Below, in pieces: positions 15,340-18,009 of a stretch of 18,009 bases of DNA; the first letter of the stretch is position 1, and every line of letters begins with the position of its first letter. The DNA comes from Spirochaeta sp. (lineage in GTDB: Bacteria; Spirochaetota; Spirochaetia; DSM-2461), in assembly GCA_030592625.1 (NCBI GenBank), contig JAUVIY010000018.1, positions 1 through 18,009 of the forward strand, in the 5' to 3' direction. The position numbers were made by a program, and so were the translations under genes. Below the pieces are notes generated by a model. That model worked only from the letters and a program-made list of their open reading frames with translations, had not been told where the DNA came from and made no database searches.

Positions 15340-15823
15340 TCAGGCATCATATTCTCTTCTCTTCTCCGAACTGAAAGCGGATATGGATCTCCTGGAGAAT
15401 TTACTGGAGAAAAATCGCCTGTTAACCGGAAAAATCGAGAATATCAATCCCGATGAATTCGACTTGGCCGCCTTGGGTTATACCATCCACAACATTTACA
15501 ACCTCATGGAGAATTACTTCCTGAGAGTCGCCAAATTCTTTGAAAACAATATTGATCAGGACGGTTGGCATCGCAATCTGACCGACAGAATGGCTTTGAA
15601 TATTCCAGAGATTCGCCCCGCACTGCTGGAACCGGAAGATCTGTCTTCTCTTCATGATTTGAGAAGTTTTCGACACGTTTTCCGCAATATTTATCAGGGA
15701 CAACTGAATGAAGAGAAGCTGCTGGAAGTGAATCGCGGCGTTCCTGATACCATTGCACGCTTCTCCGATTCCCATACACGGTTCCTGGACAATCTCAGAA
15801 TAATCGCAACAGAGTTGACATAA
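15329..15823 (+). CDS. HepT-like HEPN-domain protein (putative toxin) with altered active site
   Basis: The 164-residue, mostly helical protein matches the HepT-like partners of MNT antitoxins. Residues 51-90 (YTIHNIYNLMENYFLRVAKF, then DGWHRNLTDRM) and 111-127 (LRSFRHVFRNIY) follow the family pattern. HEPN RNases use R-x4-6-H, usually RxxxxHxY. Here Arg115 and Tyr122 are present but the histidine position reads Asn120. The protein may therefore be a weak or dead ribonuclease, or the adjacent His116 may serve instead. The gene overlaps the upstream nucleotidyltransferase, the usual arrangement of such pairs. The identification as toxin is by family and context. Confidence 0.8.
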   Translation: MKHNQASYSLLFSELKADMDLLENLLEKNRLLTGKIENINPDEFDLAALGYTIHNIYNLMENYFLRVAKFFENNIDQDGWHRNLTDRMALNIPEIRPALLEPEDLSSLHDLRSFRHVFRNIYQGQLNEEKLLEVNRGVPDTIARFSDSHTRFLDNLRIIATELT

Positions 15824-15859
15824 TTGTCGCAAATCCCCTCAAGCGTTATCTTACTACTC

Positions 15860-16690
15860 ATGTTTCAGATAAATCGCACTCATATCCTGATCGCTCTATT
15901 CACGATATTGATAGTCCTTCCGGTAGCCGCTGAGCAGCCCGCCCTGAATGACGTCCTCCCCTCCATGTCCACCGAAGACCGCTCCGTTCTGATCTCCGAT
16001 AGTGAACTCCTACGCTTCCACGCCGACGGTGTCTCCCCTGGTCTCCTGCCGAACACCGGCCTGACTGCCGGGATTGCCAGGCAGATGATAGCAGGTGACT
16101 TGAACATCGGAATCGAGGGGCTCTTCTTCACCTCAATCGATGAATTGCCAACCGGCTACAGAACAATGCCTGCCGACGAACGGGATCTGATCCTCTACAA
16201 CATCCTTCGTTCGGTGAGCACCCTCCAGGGACTGGAGTATTATTCTGCTTCCCGGGACGAAATACGGCTGCTCTTCGAGGAGTCGTGGGTTATTGCCGAT
16301 GTAAAGAAACCCAAAGACGCCCTTCCCGACCCCATCGTATCCACGATTCCGGACGAGGATACAATCCTGATACACCAGAAAGATAAAAGCTTCGGCAACA
16401 ACCAGTCGGAAATGACCTTCTGCGTACGCTCCGATGTTTTTGCTGCATGTATCATCAATCTCACACCGATGCGCTACAAGGGCATCATCAGGGTGGTGAA
16501 TCCCGAGAACATGCAGATTCACCTCATTGTCGTACCGGTTGAAGAAGGTTTGTTGATGTACGGTACGATGTCCGCCCGCACCCGGGATGTAAAATCATTC
16601 ATCAGCCGCGCCCGGAACTCATTCACGAACCGGGTTATCGCCCTCACCGGATGGTACCGGACCCGGCTGAATGAGGAATTCACCTTCTAA
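15860..16690 (+). CDS. Secreted or periplasmic protein of unknown function
   Basis: The frame is open from 15824 (TTG), but the ATG at 15860 gives a clean signal peptide: MFQINRTHILIALFTILIVL, then PVAA with cleavage likely before Glu25. I prefer that start, which gives a 276-residue product. No lipobox is present. The mature region begins with a repeat-free segment (LNDVLPSMSTEDRSVLISDS...), then a stretch that may bind a partner (YNILRSVSTLQGLEYYSASR). It ends in a beta-rich part (GIIRVVNPENMQIHLIVVPV) and a helical tail (SFISRARNSFTNRVIALTGW). I recognise no family with confidence; it has the look of conserved spirochaete periplasmic proteins. It follows the HEPN gene by 36 bases, but its function need not be related. 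No enzyme motifs are seen. Confidence 0.75.
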   Translation: MFQINRTHILIALFTILIVLPVAAEQPALNDVLPSMSTEDRSVLISDSELLRFHADGVSPGLLPNTGLTAGIARQMIAGDLNIGIEGLFFTSIDELPTGYRTMPADERDLILYNILRSVSTLQGLEYYSASRDEIRLLFEESWVIADVKKPKDALPDPIVSTIPDEDTILIHQKDKSFGNNQSEMTFCVRSDVFAACIINLTPMRYKGIIRVVNPENMQIHLIVVPVEEGLLMYGTMSARTRDVKSFISRARNSFTNRVIALTGWYRTRLNEEFTF

Positions 16691-16700
16691 AAGGATGATA

Positions 16701-16754
16701 AAAGCAATATATCCGATATTTTAACTTGACAAAGCAATAATATCGGATTATTTC
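16701..16754 (+). promoter_or_regulatory. Promoter with overlapping inverted-repeat operator for the ATPase gene
   Basis: A consensus -35 TTGACA (16726-16731) is separated by 17 bases from a -10-like TATTTC (16749-16754). A perfect 10-bp inverted repeat, atccgatatt (16711-16720) and aatatcggat (16739-16748), flanks the -35, and its right arm fills the spacer. A 9-base direct repeat, aaagcaata, occurs at 16701-16709 and 16731-16739, 30 bases or about three helical turns apart. This is a typical place for a repressor. The predicted transcript start lies at about the ATG itself (16761), with no ribosome binding site, so the mRNA may be leaderless. Confidence 0.55.
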
Positions 16755-16760
16755 TATTTT

Positions 16761-17993
16761 ATGGCTTCTAGCACCTTTATTGAACGAAAAATACAACAGA
16801 CGATTCTATCCCAGCTGTATAAAGATACAATTTTACTTTTGACGGGAGCCCGACAGGTAGGAAAGACAACTCTGCTGCGTTTCTGCAAGAGAACTCTCGA
16901 AGAACGGAACGAAAAGGTATATTACTTTACCCTGGAAGATCCCCTCCTGCTGGAAGATTTGAATAATCACCCCAATCAGATTTTTAAATATATCAGGAAC
17001 GATCCTTCCAGAAGATCTTTCCTGCTCCTGGACGAAATTCAGTACCTGAATAATCCGAGTAACTTTCTTAAATATCTCTATGACCAATACAGCGAAAGCC
17101 TGAAAATTATTACCACAGGCTCATCGGCTTTTTATATTGACCTTAAATTCAACGATTCCCTTGCGGGTAGAAAACGGATTATCAATGTGTATCCCTTTTC
17201 ATTTTCAGAGTACCTTCTCGCGAAAAATCCTGAGCTATCAAACCTGCTTTCAACTGATACTTTCCTGAAAACTGGTAATAAGCGGGAACTCCTGATTCCT
17301 GAAAAAAGATTGCTGATTCATCACTGGCAGGATTATGCAATTTACGGTGGATATCCCAGGGTTGTTCTTGAGGACGATACGGAAGAGAAACAACATCTTC
17401 TACAAGAGCTCCACCAGAGCTTTCTTAAAAAAGATATTCTTGAATCAGGCGTTAAAAATCATCTGGACTTCTATAAATTACTAAAACTGCTTGCCTCACA
17501 ATGCGGCGAACTACTCAATCTGAATGAATTGGCCAATACCCTGGGAATATCAAGAACGGCAGTCGAAAACTACATTTATATTCTGCGAAAATCCTTTATT
17601 ATTGAGATCTCTTCTACATTTCAGAATAATCTACGAAAAGAACTGACCAAAATGCCCAAGGCGTTTCTGTTGGATTCCGGATATCGTAATTCCCTGCTGA
17701 ACTGCTTCAAACTTCTTTCATCACGAACCGATGGAGGAAGCACTTTTGAGAATCTGTTTTTTTCTGAGCTGTATAAAAACGGTATTGAGAACATAAAATT
17801 CTGGAGAACCCAGGACAAGCATGAAATTGACTTCATTGTAAATGATAAACTGGCTTTTGAATTAAAACTCAACCCAAGGAAATTCAATTCAAATCGCTAT
17901 GAGAGATTCAAGCAATCTTATCCACAGATTCCATTAAAACTGGTGGTTCCAGATGATGCGGAAGAACTGGACATACTTGATTTTTGCACATAA
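16761..17993 (+). CDS. AAA_14/DUF4143-family ATPase
   Basis: The 410-residue protein has a Walker A motif at residues 29-37 (GARQVGKTT), a Walker B at 87-92 (FLLLDE), and a TGSSAF sensor-like motif near 119-124, typical of AAA_14. Residues about 223-375 match DUF4143: a helical winged-helix-like part (ELANTLGISRTAVENYIYIL) and a C-terminal nuclease-like fold. In that fold Asp357 (HEIDFIV) and Glu367-x-Lys369 (AFELKLN) follow the PD-(D/E)xK pattern. Members are widespread cytoplasmic ATPases of poorly known role, common in accessory regions and sometimes near toxin-antitoxin genes. Length is normal and the gene looks intact. It is noticeably more AT-rich than the left part of the window, consistent with transfer. 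It has its own promoter. Confidence 0.9.
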   Translation: MASSTFIERKIQQTILSQLYKDTILLLTGARQVGKTTLLRFCKRTLEERNEKVYYFTLEDPLLLEDLNNHPNQIFKYIRNDPSRRSFLLLDEIQYLNNPSNFLKYLYDQYSESLKIITTGSSAFYIDLKFNDSLAGRKRIINVYPFSFSEYLLAKNPELSNLLSTDTFLKTGNKRELLIPEKRLLIHHWQDYAIYGGYPRVVLEDDTEEKQHLLQELHQSFLKKDILESGVKNHLDFYKLLKLLASQCGELLNLNELANTLGISRTAVENYIYILRKSFIIEISSTFQNNLRKELTKMPKAFLLDSGYRNSLLNCFKLLSSRTDGGSTFENLFFSELYKNGIENIKFWRTQDKHEIDFIVNDKLAFELKLNPRKFNSNRYERFKQSYPQIPLKLVVPDDAEELDILDFCT

Positions 17994-18009
17994 CATCAGC
18001 TGATCCAAA

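Overview
The window looks like a chromosomal segment from a free-living spirochaete-like Gram-negative bacterium. That is an inference from gene content only: several lipoproteins, a giant secreted beta-repeat protein with a FlgD-like C-terminal domain, and a HEAT-repeat lipoprotein. There is no rRNA or tRNA to settle it. The left two thirds is GC-rich. The right end (about 14.9-18.0 kb) is more AT-rich and carries toxin-antitoxin-like and ATPase genes, as accessory DNA often does.

Layout. Bases 1-98 are one copy of a hairpin-rich dispersed repeat. A HEAT-repeat lipoprotein (minus) and a TrmH-family tRNA/rRNA ribose methyltransferase (plus) are divergent. The methyltransferase converges on a 2029-residue secreted protein (minus). 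Behind that gene lie two paralogous lipoprotein genes (minus), 146 and 428 residues long. These sit in a tandem duplication whose unit is promoter, lipoprotein, terminator, promoter and 5' end of the giant gene. In the second unit the giant gene has shrunk to its signal-peptide codons. A further lipoprotein (plus) precedes aroA (EPSP synthase). aroA contains an inserted run of degenerate 12-residue repeats and a one-base frameshift in a G run inside that insert.

Downstream of aroA is a decayed toxin-antitoxin-like operon on the minus strand: a DUF6922-like gene with an internal stop, and an AbiEii-family nucleotidyltransferase broken by a frameshift and by insertion of a second copy of the dispersed repeat. 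It is followed by an orphan fragment encoding only the last ~45 residues of a second, diverged aroA. Next come an intact MNT/HEPN pair (its HEPN partner lacks the expected histidine), a secreted protein of unknown function, and an AAA_14/DUF4143 ATPase with a strong promoter overlapped by an inverted repeat.

Taken together, the stretch from aroA to the right edge reads as a rearrangement-prone insertion spot: partial gene duplication, repeat insertion and decaying toxin-antitoxin-type genes. The lipoprotein/giant-protein duplication suggests that those two genes form a repeating module. I see no complete new defence system. The least expected features are the repeat-expanded, frameshifted aroA, the aroA 3' remnant beyond the dead module, and the amputated second giant gene.
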